Assembly: GCA_022113835.1 (NCBI GenBank) | Contig: JAILWY010000009.1 | Coordinates: 18,877,501 to 18,941,500, forward strand | Source: Atopsyche davidsoni | Lineage: Eukaryota > Arthropoda > Insecta > Trichoptera > Hydrobiosidae | Reading direction: 5' to 3' | Length of the DNA stretch: 64,000 nt | Part shown: in pieces, positions 1-12,383 of the stretch | Layout of the letters: each line of letters starts with the position of its first letter | Numbering within the stretch: position 1 is the stretch's first letter | Notes under the pieces: generated by a model | The model's database searches: none | What the model was told of the DNA's origin: nothing | The model's input: the letters and a program-made list of their open reading frames with translations, nothing else | Position numbers and translations under genes: made by a program

Positions 1-109
1 TTGTAATTAAAAACTATAATATTAAGTGCGACCCTTTACTGCGGCTCATTATTAATTCCGAAAACTTAATTTAATCACTCAGCGAGCCAGCACTGCGCCC
101 ATTTCGTTG

Positions 110-275
110 AGCGCCCCGCCGCGCCCTCGCCCCCTCGCCCCGCCGCGCCAAGCCGCGCCCTCGCCTCCTCGCGCCCTCGCCCCCTCGCCCCCTCGCCGCG
201 CCGCGCCCTCGCCCCCTCGCCCCCTCGCCCCCTCGCCCCCTCGCTCCTCGCGCGCTCGCCCTGGGCCTGCCGCAC
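110..275. repeat. GC-rich minisatellite, CGCCCC/CTCGCC type
   Basis: Irregular tandem copies of CGCCCCCTCGCC-like units, about 80% GC, inside an AT-rich flank. Frames stay open on both strands only because the sequence lacks A and T, so the short ORFs here are not genes. I see nothing recognisable between 276 and 761. Confidence 0.85.
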
Positions 276-761
276 CCTCGGTGGAGTCCGCGCCCGCCGT
301 CATCGCCGTCGCCGACCACTTCGGGGGCTGAACTGTAGACGAAGACTCGCTTTTATCTTATTTTAAAAAAATAAAAAGCAAGAAAACACAGTGACCGGTA
401 ACGAACTGCCGAGTTTCAAATTTTTAAAAGGTTTTTTTGATGATTAATTTTAATAGTCTCCAGAACTCCAGCTAAAGTTCTAAACGAATGACGCGACTGG
501 ATCTAACCACCGACCCCCCCTCGGAGCACAACGGATGTCACGTAAATCAGCGCTGGGTAAATAAAGCTCGAAACTTAAAATTGCGTACGTCCTGCCTGTC
601 TGCCCGCAAACATAAAATTTTGCTCTGCTATTGAACCGTAATTCTAAAGATTGAAATTTTCATTAATATTTACAAAAAAAACTGACCCAGGCTACGTGTC
701 GCAGATAATCTTCCGCTTCACGTGCCAGTTCAGCGCGTGCATCTCCCCTGCCATCTATATA

Positions 762-1620
762 TTAGGATACCCAAAAGTTTTATCGTTTTTTTAGATGTGG
801 GTATTTAAGATATTAAGTTGCTCACAATAAACATCAGCATTTATTGTTTCTCTTGGTTTTAACAGATCATAGTGGATGATTTGACATGACAAAATGAAAG
901 CAAATATTCATCTAATTGTCAGTCAAACATATGAGTCATTCTGTGACGGGCAACATTTCTAGTATTAAAAACCGGAATTCGACACTAGATGCCAACACTT
1001 TTGTATGCGCTGTAGCAAATCATGAATACAAATGTCATTTTTAAAGCTCTCAAAATCAGCCAACAATGTTTGATTTGCTTGTGCGCATCATATTTTTTTT
1101 CAATCATGGAAAATTTTTAAATATGGCGAAAAAAACAGCATTTGCGGGAGTCACTTTTTTGCTAAGAAAACTGCAGTCGAAAGACATCGTTTGCACATGA
1201 GATTGTATGGCAAACATGTTCTTGCGAAAACAGTGTTTTGAAAGGTTTCAACGCTTATAACTGGCGATTTTGACATTAAAGACAAAAACGGCCTGGACAG
1301 CCGAAAAAGGTTTGAAGATAAAGAATTGGAAGCGTTACTCGATCAAGACTCGTGCCAAACATAAGAAGAGCTTGCGGAATCATTGGACCTGACACAAGCA
1401 GCCATTTTCAAGCGCCTAAAAGCATTAGGATTCATCCAAAAGCAAGGAATTGGGTGCCATACGAGTTGAACCCGAGACACGTGGAAAGGCGATTTTGCAT
1501 GTCTGAAATGCTGCTCGAGCGTCATAAAAAGAAGTCGTTTTTGCATCGAATTGTTACTGGCGACGGAAAATTGATTCATTAAGACAACCCAAAACATCGC
1601 AGATAACTGGATCACGAAAA
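762..1620 (+). pseudogene. Mariner-family transposase relic
   Basis: A decayed mariner element. It opens at about 762 with a mariner-like terminal repeat (TTAGGATACCCAAAAGTTTT) next to TA. From about 1120 the frames read, with shifts and stops, as the N-terminal helix-turn-helix and linker: HFFAKKTAVE, then a FDIKDKNGLDSRKRFEDKELEALL block, LAESLDLTQAAIFKRLKALG, and VERRFCMSEMLLERHKKKSF followed by HRIVTGD, where the D of TGD is the first catalytic aspartate. The match breaks off near 1620 before the remaining catalytic aspartates, and no right terminal repeat is visible. Several stops and frameshifts make it inactive. Family assignment to mariner is secure; the subfamily is not. Confidence 0.85.
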
Positions 1621-1942
1621 TTTATATAATAGTCCACCCGCTGCGGGTCCGCGGGGGTCGCGAGAGAGGCGTCAAAGGAATACATTAGAACACGAAGACA
1701 TCCCCGCCCCGGCGATTGATTGCGGCTGAGGGTGCGTTATCGTGCAAAGACGTTGGGGAGCAGGCGTATCTTAAAACAAAACATTCCATTAACACGGCGA
1801 TAGTCTGCAGGGATTTGTGTTACGTAATAAAAATATATGTATTGTTAATTAAAATATTCTGTATCCTGCTGTTGTAGATGAATTAGAAAAACTCGTTTCA
1901 GAGAGCCTTGAATTATATAACTCGAGCATGCTAACGAGGCCT
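1621..1942. other. Unassigned stretch
   Basis: About 320 bases with a GC-richer first half and AT-rich second half. I recognise no gene or element. Confidence 0.5.
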
Positions 1943-2080
1943 GCACGAGGCACGAGGCACGAGGCACGAGGCACGAGGCACGAGGCACGAGGCACGAGGC
2001 ACGAGGCACGAGGCACGAGGCACGAGGCACGAGGCACGAGGCACGAGGCACGAGGCACGAGGCACGAGGCTCGAGGCACC
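1943..2080. repeat. 7-bp tandem repeat (GAGGCAC)n
   Basis: About 19 near-perfect head-to-tail copies of the heptamer GAGGCAC; the last copies are degenerate (GGCTCGAGG). Because 7 is not a multiple of 3, all frames stay open with a cycling protein repeat, so the overlapping ORFs are artefacts. Confidence 0.97.
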
Positions 2081-3065
2081 CGGCCCTTGAGACGTGCAGA
2101 GACGCCAGAAGCGCAAACCTCAGCTCCCCGGCCCGCGAGGCGGCACACGAGAATGCATTTTTACCTTAGGAGGGTTCCATTTACTAAAAAACTATCGTTC
2201 GATGGCTCATTTTTGAGGATTAAGGCATGCTATCTCTTCTCCTCGTAATTTTCTGAGATGACATATGCTCGTGACATATACCGCACAAACAATCTGAGCT
2301 TTATGGGGATTTTTTCGTCGTGCCATGAGTAAATGGATTACACAGAAAAATATTGAATTACTTTTGTATATTTTACTATATTTAGTGTAGTTTTCTCCAA
2401 ACTATTTTAAATTTTGTCAGTTTTTCTTATAATTAATGTGTACCTTTTATTTTTCTATTCGTAGAATTTCTTAAGTTATCTCAATATGTATTGTAAGTAT
2501 GTATATTTGTCTTTAGTAAATTTATTATTAATTTCATAATACTAAGTTTCCCCATTTTAATTGTTAAGTTTGGATTATCTCACAAGATGCTATTTGTCCC
2601 TCAGCTTCACGAAGGCCCGGGCAGGGCCGCCCGCGACAAGAGGGTGGACGGGGATGGTATTGCGGCGCTGAAAAGTGTGATGTATTTTAAAAGATCTGTG
2701 AGAAAAGAAAGAATCGATGTGTATATTACGAATATCAAATTGCGATTGATAACGTGCGGAACTACAGGGACACTGTTCGTATTTTAACGGTGTTTGTTAT
2801 GTATCTTGTGTACATCTTGTGTAATAACACCAACGAGTGTCCACGAATAATGATGCAGCCGCGCGGTCCGGGGGGCGGCATGGACATCGCCGAGGAGTGT
2901 CGTCGGTTACCTCATTACATCACCCAGAAACTGAATTCACACCCTAATAAGATGGCTCATCAAACTAACTTGCACCATGTAATCTTTATAACCCCCACCC
3001 CCAGGCATGCATGGTAAACATGCAAGGGCAAAAACAATTTATTTAATTTTATAGTCTTCCACTTA
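2081..3065. other. Unassigned AT-rich stretch
   Basis: Mostly AT-rich, with a short GC-rich patch near 2610-2660. No coding, RNA or element signal that I can support. Confidence 0.5.
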
Positions 3066-3236
3066 AGTTACCCCGCCCCGCACGCCCCCGCCCCGCCCCG
3101 CCCCCGCCCCGCCCCGCCCCCGCCCCGCCCCGCCCCCGCTCCCGCCCCGCCCCCGCCCCGCCCCTGCCCCGCTCCGCCCCCGCCCCGCCCCGCCCCCGCT
3201 CCCGCCCCGCCCCCGCCCCGCCCCGCCCCCGCCCCG
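3066..3236. repeat. GC minisatellite (CCCCG/CCCCCG)n
   Basis: Alternating CCCCG and CCCCCG units with occasional CTCCCG variants over 170 bp. It could form G-rich structures on the minus strand. The Gly/Ala/Arg-rich minus-strand frames are compositional artefacts. Confidence 0.95.
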
Positions 3237-5035
3237 CTGTCGGCGACGACTGCTGCACGATATATCACCAAAATAACGCGCGTTGTAATTTTGTCGTTCT
3301 CTCTTTTGGCGCTACTTCTTTTCGTGTTCTCCTTTTAGGCGCTCGATACTAACGATCGTCAACGGCACTAGGTCGATCGATACAAGTTAACCGACATTCT
3401 GCGGCGGGTCGGCTGGAAGTCGCGGAGTGCCGACCCGTGCATCCTCGGCGCGGTGCTCGTGCGGCGACCGGAGGCCGCGCGAGGTGGCTTTATCTTATCT
3501 ATTGACATTCTTTGTGTAAAAGTGTTCATGTAATACATTTAATATCAAAGACTTTCAGATCCCTGAAAAATATAAATTAGTTTTCATTTTCACCGAGTTA
3601 CTAAATTTTCTAGTATTTCGTTTCGTTGGTAAATCGAAAAACTTTACAATATTTACTATCAACTATCCACGAAAGGTAAACGTGTAGCGAGCGACACTGA
3701 GGGAGTTTCGAAGTTCGGTCCGAAGTATCGGCTCCGGAGGTGATGAATTATTCTAAAATTATCGGAACCCGGTCACTTTCATATTCAAGTTCGATGTTGT
3801 CCAACTGCACCTCCTGCGTTTGATGATTGTATCATTTAAACCTAAGTTTCCATGGCTACTGCGTTCTATTTAAAATACAATCCTAATTTAGAGTCTAATA
3901 TTTATAATCACATCCGCGGTAGTGTACGTCCAAGAGACGCGGAGTGAAACAGAGACGGGGTCAGCATGCCTCCTGCGCCATTCCGTGCCGGCTGGGAGTT
4001 CCGTCCTTTGGCAAACTTTGGAGGGAAGGCTTTCCTTCAAAACCATAATAAGACTGTCACGTCAACACTGTCACGGCCGGGCACAAAAAAGCGGAACCGT
4101 CCGCCGTCCAGTAAAAGCGCTACGTGACGAGCAGAGGGGCTCGCGGCGCTGCGAGGGGAGGCAGAGCGCGTCTGCATCATCGCAGTGTAATCCCGGGGTC
4201 GAGATGCTACGTTCCTTATTACGTGCCAAGAATAGAAAGTGACGCATTTTTTAAGCTTCTTGATTAAATCGACTGCGCACATATCATCGCCGCGCGTTTG
4301 ATCCGCTGTGCGATATTGCGACGTAGCCTTTCGATTTCGCGAAAACTTATGTCGTCTACATGCAAATATGATCAAAGCTAGTTAAGCTTGGTTCATAAGA
4401 TGGTTTGCAGTGTGAAATTAAGCATGACACATCGCGCCCTGCAGCATCCCCCCCCCTCCCGGGCTTAACGGTCCACCGAAAATAGGAGAGCACTATGAGT
4501 TATATCGAAAACAATAAAGCACAACTTAAAAATTAGAAAAAATAATAATAATAAAGTAAAAGTCCAGTTTGAGTATAAAACCGTGATGAAGAATTTGAGG
4601 ATTGAATCCGCAAGAATAAACTTATCAACATCCTTAGCTATACACCCAAAGCGGCTGGCTCGTCTCGGCCGAAGCGCGGCAGTTCTCGGTTGAGCCATCC
4701 GTCCCTCTCGTCTCCGGTTCGCCCGCACTCGGCGATTATCGGGATAGCACTCTCTTCTCCAGTTCGCGATCTGCCGCGAGCAGTCTGCCAACCTCGTTAT
4801 AGCTCGACTCGTCTCCTCCAAATTTCATCATCTTTTACAGGCTCATAAAAATTATGATAGTTTATATCAATATTTCGAACGAGTTTCAATTATATTGTAC
4901 GGATCCTTCGAGTCCGTTCGCACAATTTAATAAAATCATAAACAATCACAAAGCTTACAGAAAACGTAGACAATAAGATGAATAACAGTCAATTCTTTAA
5001 AATAACAGACAAGTAAGCTGAAGTCGAACACATAC
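3237..5035. other. Unassigned stretch
   Basis: Mixed composition. Several short open frames (for example around 3922-4242 and 4465-4821) show no recognisable domain and lie in GC-rich patches. I see no supported feature. Confidence 0.5.
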
Positions 5036-5378
5036 ATAATTTTTATTAAAAAAATAAAAATTGTACTTGTGTCAAGCTGACATAACTGAAAATTTGAAGA
5101 AGCATCAAAATTTGTTTTTTTGTAAAAGTTCTAAATTTGAAATTCTCGCGGTGAACAACAAAATCCTATAATTCGTACGTATTAAAACTCGCTAAAGCAT
5201 ATTTTATAGTTTTATTCTATCGTCTTGAAATTCAGCACATAGCTGCGGAAAAACTTACTGAACTTACATGCAAAAAATCAGCGTTGTATGAAAAAAATCA
5301 GCAAAAAATGAAGAAAAAAAATAAAAAATAAAAAAAAAATGAAACATTCATACACACAATGGATATTATTATAGTAGA
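5036..5378 (-). mobile_element. Helitron 5' terminal segment
   Basis: This is the reverse complement of the start of the Helitron at 11165 (compare 11165-11490). On the minus strand it begins at 5378 with TCTACTATAATAATATCC preceded by A, which fits a Helitron 5' end (TC, inserted at A/T). It lies back to back with the + strand Helitron helicase relic that follows, so either two copies are juxtaposed or one was rearranged by inversion. Confidence 0.7.
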
Positions 5379-5539
5379 TATCAAAAAAATTTACAGTTCC
5401 TTTTTTGAAAAGTATTCGCTTACTTTCTTTTTTTTTATATAAGCACCAATTCTGATAAATTGCGCCATTTTATCGATACCCAGAAACAACTGTTGACTGC
5501 TGATCAAAATTAGTTTTAGAAAAAGTCTGCAACACGTAG

Positions 5540-6719
5540 CAAACGAAAGCGGTGGAATTATTTTTCTTGACGCACCTGGAGGCACTGGAAAAACATTCAT
5601 GCTCAATTTGATACTCGCTGAAATTCGATCGAAAAATGAAATTGCACTAGCTGTTACTCGGTGGTGGGCGTACAGCGCATTCAGCTCTTAAGCTTCCACT
5701 AAATGTAAACCATACTGAAACACCAACATGTAACATCGGTAAAAATTCTGGCATGGCTGCAGTTTTAAAAACAAGCTCACTTATTGTATTGGATGAATGC
5801 ACTATGACAAACAAGAAATCGCTTCAAGCTCTTGACCGTACTCTAAAAGATTTCAGAGAAAATAACCGATCAATGGGTGGAGCTCTATTGCTTCTTGTTG
5901 GTGATTTTCGACAAACTTTGCACAGTGATTCCAAGATCAACACCAGCCGATGAACTAAGTGCATGTTTGAAAGCATCATATCTTTGGAGAAATGTAGAGA
6001 AACTCACATTGTCGATAAATATGCGTGTGCATTTACTTCAAGATGCTGCTGCACAGATATTTTCCAAACAACTTTTGGATATGGGCGATAGAAAACTTCC
6101 GATTGATCCGACTACACGTGAAATATCTATACACGGATATATAAATAGCAGCCCTCGTATAGATGAGGAACAAGCTGTCAACTATCCGATAGAGTTTCTT
6201 AACTCTTTGGAACCATCTGGAATGCCACCGCACATCTTAACTTTAAAAGTTAATTCACCATAGATGCTCATTCGCAACTTATATCCACCTAAATTGTGCA
6301 ACGGAACAAGACTTGCTGTTAAAAAACTATTCGAAATTAATCGAAGCCACAATCATCAGCGGCAAATGTAAAGGAAAAGATGTGCTGATACCACGAATTC
6401 CAATGATTTCAACCGATTTGCCCTTCGATTTCAAGCGATTACAGTTTCCAATGCGTCCAGCTTTTGCCATAACTATCAACAAGGCTCAAGGCCAATCGCT
6501 AAGAGTTGCTGGTTTGAACTTAGAAAATTCCTGTTTTTCGCAACATCACCAACAAATCTTTATGTTTACACACCTACCGAAAAAACTCAATATATCCGGT
6601 AGTATTAAGATAAAAAAGTTAATAAGTGAACAAAATTTCCTTTTTTTTTTTTTTTTCGAACAATTAAAAGTATTTTATTTCTTTATTTAGCGTAGTAGAA
6701 CGCGCCGGGTATCTCCTAG
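5540..6719 (+). pseudogene. Helitron PIF1-like helicase relic with 3' end
   Basis: Remnant of the C-terminal helicase part of a Helitron Rep-helicase. Readable in several frames: Walker A (FLDAPGGTGKTF) near 5567, Walker B-like SSLIVLDECTM near 5772, LLLVGDFRQTL near 5890, LSINMRV near 6015, and the C-terminal block FAITINKAQGQSL near 6465 followed by GLNLENSCFS. At least four frameshifts or stops (around 5680, 5945, 6260, 6310) inactivate it. The sequence ends at 6716-6719 with CTAG followed by T, after CGCGCCGGGTATCTC, a 3' end shared with three other copies in the window. Confidence 0.9.
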
Positions 6720-6795
6720 TTGACAAATTAAATTATTCGAAACCTACAGCATGAAATCCAACTTGAAAAGTATTGACCGACCGTCGACGGGCGGG

Positions 6796-6850
6796 TAGCT
6801 GCGGAGGGCTGCGGAGGGCTGCGGAGGGCTGCGGAGGGCTGCGGAGGGCC
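6796..6850. repeat. 10-bp tandem repeat (GCTGCGGAGG)n
   Basis: Five near-perfect copies of GCTGCGGAGG, GC-rich, just downstream of the Helitron 3' end. Confidence 0.9.
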
Positions 6851-7077
6851 CGCGGGCTGTCATCTCGCGGCGTACCGAGTTCGCCCTTTTCGAACCGTGC
6901 AAGTTGTCGTTATTTAAGAGCGTTACATGTTCAGCACTTTTAACGTAAAGCTTTCTTAAATACATAAATATACATAATGATTGCATGCGATCTAGCAGTA
7001 TCGAGAACTATGAATGAGACCCCCAGACTAAGCGGGAGAACGGGAGACTGTCGGCCGCCCCCGGATGCCTGCGCCCC

Positions 7078-7131
7078 CACCCCGCCCGCCCCCGCCCCCG
7101 CCCCCGCCCCCGCCCCCGCCCCCGCCCCCAC
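7078..7131. repeat. (CCCCCG)n repeat
   Basis: About eight hexamer units of CCCGCC/CCCCCG type. The alternating Gly-Ala frame on the minus strand is an artefact of the repeat. Confidence 0.9.
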
Positions 7132-10100
7132 TCTACCCGCCTAGATATCCGCGTAATTGGCCATTAGCGGCGGGGATGGCAGGTCCGCAAGAGTGAAGAT
7201 TAAGGAGCACTTAAGATTCGAGCGGCCGGGCAATCGTCTTCCGTAAGCGTGTAGTGGCGATAGCGACGGGGGAAAACTCTCGACAACCTTCCGCCGCAAC
7301 CTTTTGCCCTTAAACACACGCTTAAATAAATACTCAAATCGTTTAAGCAAAACCTATCCGGTAACATATACTTATTTAAGTTTTCGATGATTAAATATTT
7401 CATTGATTTATATTTCACGTTCACGCGTACTCGTGTGCAAAGAGAGAAATCCTTAAAGCCCTCTGCAAACGTCACGACTCAAATTGCAATTTGCCAATTG
7501 CGCCCTATTTTGAATTGTTTACTTAACTAAAACCATAAAAAAAACATCCAAATAAAGGGACGCTACAGGCTGATTGCAAATCGGTCGCAAATTATGTCGC
7601 TGCGTGTGTAGCCGGCTTAAAACAACATGGACACTTTTTATTGATATATTGAATAATCAATAACTTTCAAGTTGTGTGAAACTTGGATAGTAAAAGTTTA
7701 CTTTGAAATTGTATGCCCCATTAAAATAAATAGGTACCGTTTCAAATTTTGATATTTCAAATGTTGAAGAGCCAAACTACCGGCCCGACGAGCAGGCATC
7801 ACACGTGTCCAAGCGGATAGCATTCTTGTCAAGTTGAGCGTTTTTACTGATTCAGTTTCCTATTTCATATTTCCGTTAATCTAAATACTTAATAATTATT
7901 ATCTACTGAATGATGATTTTTCCATAAATATTATCCTTAAGTTAGATGTATCGAGTGTCAACCCAACCTTCGTAGAAATGTAGAGCGCTCTAAATCCGCG
8001 AAGGAGACAACGCGGAGTGTTGTCCCCCCACATTTGTCAAATATTCCTAACGCTCGTAGGTTGAGATGCTCCCCAGGATTACCCTATGGGACGTATGGAG
8101 TGTAGATAGTACAGGCCGGCTTGGGAACTTCTACTCAGAGGGGGGGGGGGGGGGGCATATGATTAATAACAGCATAATTCTTCTTATATTATATATATAT
8201 TTCACGTTGTTTATAACATAATATCCGAGCCTTGAGCTACGCCGCTCCCCTGCAGTCAAAATTCTGCGAATCGATGAAATAAGAATTTCACCTCGGTTGA
8301 ATTGAAATTCCGCGCGAGACTAACAAACAGAAACAAGTGAAAAATCAGACGGCAACTTGCTTCACTATTTTTTGGAGCTTGCTTTGGAGGAGTATATAAG
8401 AATTATTCTTCATGTATGTTCATTTTATTTGGAATCGCGTAGGGTTTTAGACCCTTTCCAGTTGGAGCTCCCGCCGAGGTCGATTTTCAATTACCGCCCG
8501 ATAATGTACCCCGGTCCTCCCCGCGGCCCTCCTCGCGCCCCCGGCAGGACGCCGCTGCGGACGAGCGATTCAATCCGGTTCCTGAATGACCGATGTTTCC
8601 AGAGGGAAGGAAAATTACATTCCGATACGAGATTTATTATCATCGATGGTCATTTTAAAATAAATTACAATGATAGAAATAAATAATTAATCATAACAAT
8701 GTTCAAAGCACTACGCACATGCTATTTTGCAAAAAAAAAAAAGATTTTTTTATCGTGGTTTCATGTGTAAATCGATTAGCTAAAAACATATTTTATACGC
8801 AATAAAAACTACAGTCATTAAATATTTGAAAATAATCCTTGTGTGCATAATTTTTAGTTTACAAATGAACGAATTGTCTCGTCCATTCTATAATAATGAA
8901 AATACAGATTTATAAAATTACATTAAACAAAGCAAGATGCAAAGTTTTTTTTTAGATCGCTACTAATTGAATTCATGGAAGCATGAAAAATATTCAAATT
9001 ACAGGCAAACTTTGAAAGCTGCGAAAATCTACAAACTATTATCATTTTACATAAAATAATCTCAAATCGTCTGCAATAATATCCGGGCGGGTTATCAATC
9101 ACCGGAGGAGCGGGGAAGGTGCTGCGAGTCGCTCACCTGCGCGGCCTGTCTGTCCCGCTTCTCCCTTCGCAAAGCATAACGAACAATTAACTTTCCCACC
9201 ATACGGAATTAGAATCACTCGGGCCGTCGCGACGAGGGACTCGGCTACGCGAGGGGCGGTCGAGTGCTCGATGCACCTTCGGTAGAAACGGATTCCATAA
9301 TGTTAAATTTGAGTGGTGGCAATAAATGTCTCTACAAAAAATTACTCTAACGGAGCACACCGCTGTAATATATCGCGCGACAGCAGCACACTGTCGTGTG
9401 TTTGGAATTTTTGCTGCGCAAGCGAAAGAGTCACATCCGCGATATCGACCCTGCCGAAGTACTGTGTAAATGCATAGGTAAAGAATAAAATACAAAGACT
9501 TCCTATTCCAAAAGATAAATGGCACAGTTTAATCACAGTCGTCACAATATAGGAAATTATCAATTTAGGCTTTTTAATAAATGCGTGTTATTGTACTTAT
9601 AAGTAATTAGTAGAACTATGAAGTAGAAAATCTGATGATGGTATTTGGAAAGGAGCGCCTGCCTCGCGGCGGCAGCTTCCCGGGGGAGTGACCGAATCAT
9701 ACAAAAACGTAACAAATTTTAAAGGATGACTTTGATATTTGTGAACAGCGCTAAAGGTCCCCGCGGCAGGGGTGCGGAAGGAGGAGGAGAATGAATAAAT
9801 TTCAGGAGAGAAAAGACGAGGGGAACTGACAATGCGGTTTCTGAAGGGGCTGAGATGTTTTTTATGCCTAACCGTATGGTGAAAGTTAAAATTTACGTAA
9901 ATGAGATTTTAATATTTTGAAGACTATTTGAATTTCTTGCGATACTTTTAGAACTGCTAATGTTATACTTGAGAAAAAATTCTTCACAAGTAAAACGTAT
10001 GATTGTAAATCGATCGTGACACGTAAACCGTAACATACAACGAGAAAGTTCTTATAACATACGCGTAGATGTCATAAAATGATAGTGGTTTTGATCTAAC

Positions 10101-10318
10101 CCAGGGGTCAGCAAAGTGCGGCTCTGCCACAAATATCCCCGGGTATTGTTTTTAATAAAATTAAAATTAACAACATACAAACCGGACTTACTTAAACTTT
10201 CCAAGAAGATGCAAGAACATCGTTCGCATTGAATTTTTGTCGGTCATTATCATGATTTAAATTTATTTTTTACTAAGAACGATTTCATCGATTATTGTAT
10301 TTTCATTTTTATGTGCGG
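7132..10318. other. Unassigned stretch with a 16-G run
   Basis: No gene recognised. Holds a run of 16 G at 8140-8155, an open frame of 109 codons at 8357-8686 without recognisable domain, and GC-rich patches near 8510-8560 and 9230-9270. Overall composition is that of insect intergenic DNA. Confidence 0.5.
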
Positions 10319-10409
10319 CTTGTAGAGAATATCCGAATATATTCTCTACAAGACGCACATTACCACATTACCTCGAGGGGTCAATTTGACCTCTCGAGGT
10401 AATGTGGTA
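10319..10409. repeat. Two back-to-back inverted repeats
   Basis: First hairpin: arms 10319-10332 (CTTGTAGAGAATAT) and 10339-10352, extendable outward by seven more pairs with one mismatch. Second hairpin: arms 10361-10377 (TACCACATTACCTCGAG) and 10393-10409, both perfect, with GGTCA...TGACC pairing again in the loop. They abut with only 8 bases between. This looks like a terminus of a DNA transposon or a small foldback element; no coding sequence is linked to it. Confidence 0.8.
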
Positions 10410-11164
10410 TTCATTATTCTAAACCAGGGCAATTTTATATTATAAATGCTTATTTGGAGCTTTGGAGTATACGTGAAATGTCGGTAGGTTTAGTGTTGAT
10501 ATAGACAGGGAAAACCGATAGGTTATTTATTACTAGCGAACCAATTTTTCTAGGCGGGGTGGTGGGGTAGGGGGGGTATGAAAGGGTTTGCCGAAAAAAA
10601 ATTGGTGAAAGGAGGGGGGGGGGGGTAGAGGGATGCGCTACGGGCGCGTGGTGAATGATGGTCGTCATGCTAGATGGCGGGACATCGAAACGAATATTGC
10701 AATGCGATATTTATAATTTTCGTTAATGCTTAATATTTATTATTTGATTGCTTTGTAATTTGTTTCACTAAGTACATCGTTAAGATGTGGACTCACTTAT
10801 TCAAAATATATATGATATATTATTATATATATAAAACAACAAAAAAAATGAAATAGCCCAGATGTCTGGGTTTCACAGATGTATGCGCCTGTTAATATTC
10901 TCACCGAGTTACGGGGTCACGGACTACGACTCCCGGCAGAAGATTTCCTCCCCTAGGTTGCGGGCCTGCTCGGTGCTTCATTCGCACGCATTTAATATAT
11001 ATATATATAATTTCGAATCCCGCACAAGTCATGATGATATTTTTCTGAGAGTTTCTTTAATCATTTTTCAATATGTGAAAAAATGTACTTAATCATATCA
11101 ATCAAAAATAAAACCTGTATAGACAAAATCTTTCTTACTGTGACGGTCTTCACAAAAACCAATA
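10410..11164. other. Unassigned AT-rich stretch
   Basis: Contains G-runs near 10568-10625 and a short TA-rich tract near 10808-10832. No gene seen. Confidence 0.5.
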
Positions 11165-11518
11165 TCTAATATATATAATAGCCATTTGTGTGTGTATGTA
11201 TGTTTCGATTTTTGGTTCTCTATAGAATATCTTTAAAGATACAACGCTGATTTTTTGCACATAAGTTAAGTAAATTTTTCCGCAGCTATGTGCCGAATTT
11301 CAAGACGATAGGATAATATTTTCATTCATAAACTATAAAATATGCTTTAGCGAGTTTCAATATGTACGAATTATATGATTCTGTTGTTCACCGCGAGATT
11401 TTCAAATTTAGAACTTTTACAAAAAAAATAATTTCCAGTTTGTCAGTTTGACACAAGTGCCATCTATATTTTTTTTTTATCGAAATTGCATTAGAAATTA
11501 TTAACCACATCATTAAGG

Positions 11519-12115
11519 CAGTTGCTCCCAGCCATTTAATTGCCTCTGGTGTCCAACCGGACACCACAGTCAGTGCATTACCTGGCGAAATCGTGTCATT
11601 TAATTAATTTAATTGTCACTTTATTTTTCTATATTGAAATTTGATTTTTTTACACAGTATTGAAAAAACTAAAAATTATATTTATCTAATTTTTATTATT
11701 TAATTAACGTCCATTTTTAGGGTAAAATAAAATCTTAAAGATGTTGAAAAATTGGATAAAATGACGACTTTTCAAAACCAAAGTTTGTTAAAGATTTTTT
11801 TTTTAATTTTAAAATTAATAAGACGCACATGGTTTATATTTAATCTTTTAATTCCAATTGAAAAAAAGACTTTTAAATGTTTAGGATTCTTGGAAAATGT
11901 ACCAGACGAATCTCCAAATTCCTACATTTTAATCGGAAAAACACATATTTATCATATTAATAGTATATTTATAAGAAATAAAAATATATTGTGTTCAGAA
12001 GAAGGGATGTACCAAACTTTTTACATTTAAATCTTATTGATTGGTGCAGTCGATTTTTCGCAAAACGGACTAGAAAATGATAAAAAAAAACTCGATTATG
12101 GGACCTAGACCCTTA
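11519..12115. repeat. Dispersed AT-rich repeat inside the Helitron
   Basis: From about 11740 to 12115 this matches, with divergence, the block at 19330-19560 and the reverse complement of 19690-20035. Shared landmarks are a cgacttttcaaaaccaaag-like segment, an aattcctac...aatcgg segment, cacatatttatcatatta, and attggtgcagt near the end. Just upstream, 11552-11569 is a perfect hairpin (GGTGTCC-AACC-GGACACC). Likely a non-autonomous DNA element; class not determined. Confidence 0.55.
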
Positions 12116-12383
12116 ATAACTCAAAATAACACCGTCTACGCACAGAAAACGTAATTCAACAAGAATTTCACAATTGAACGTGATAAAGACTGCATCAAAT
12201 AAAGAACAGTGCAGTGAAAAGTGATGCGTTGTTTGTGACACGAAATGTGACATAAATGTCAAGCAATGAGTTGGAAGGAAAACGTGAGCAGCGTCTTCTT
12301 AAAATTCGAGTACGCGCATCGACCTCAAGACAAAAAGAAACTGATGCACAGCGAACGCTGCGTTTGTCTTCGGATTAATTAGT

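Noticed and set aside
71..331. Overlapping Arg/Gly/Ala- or Pro-rich frames
   Set aside because: They arise from the GC minisatellite and are open on both strands at once.
1845..2248. Frames of repeated PRASCLV or GTRHEAR
   Set aside because: Products of the 7-bp tandem repeat; all frames are open and no flanking coding signal exists.
9630..9655. CTGATGA followed by GGAAAGG as a hammerhead core
   Set aside because: No stem II can form between the two boxes.
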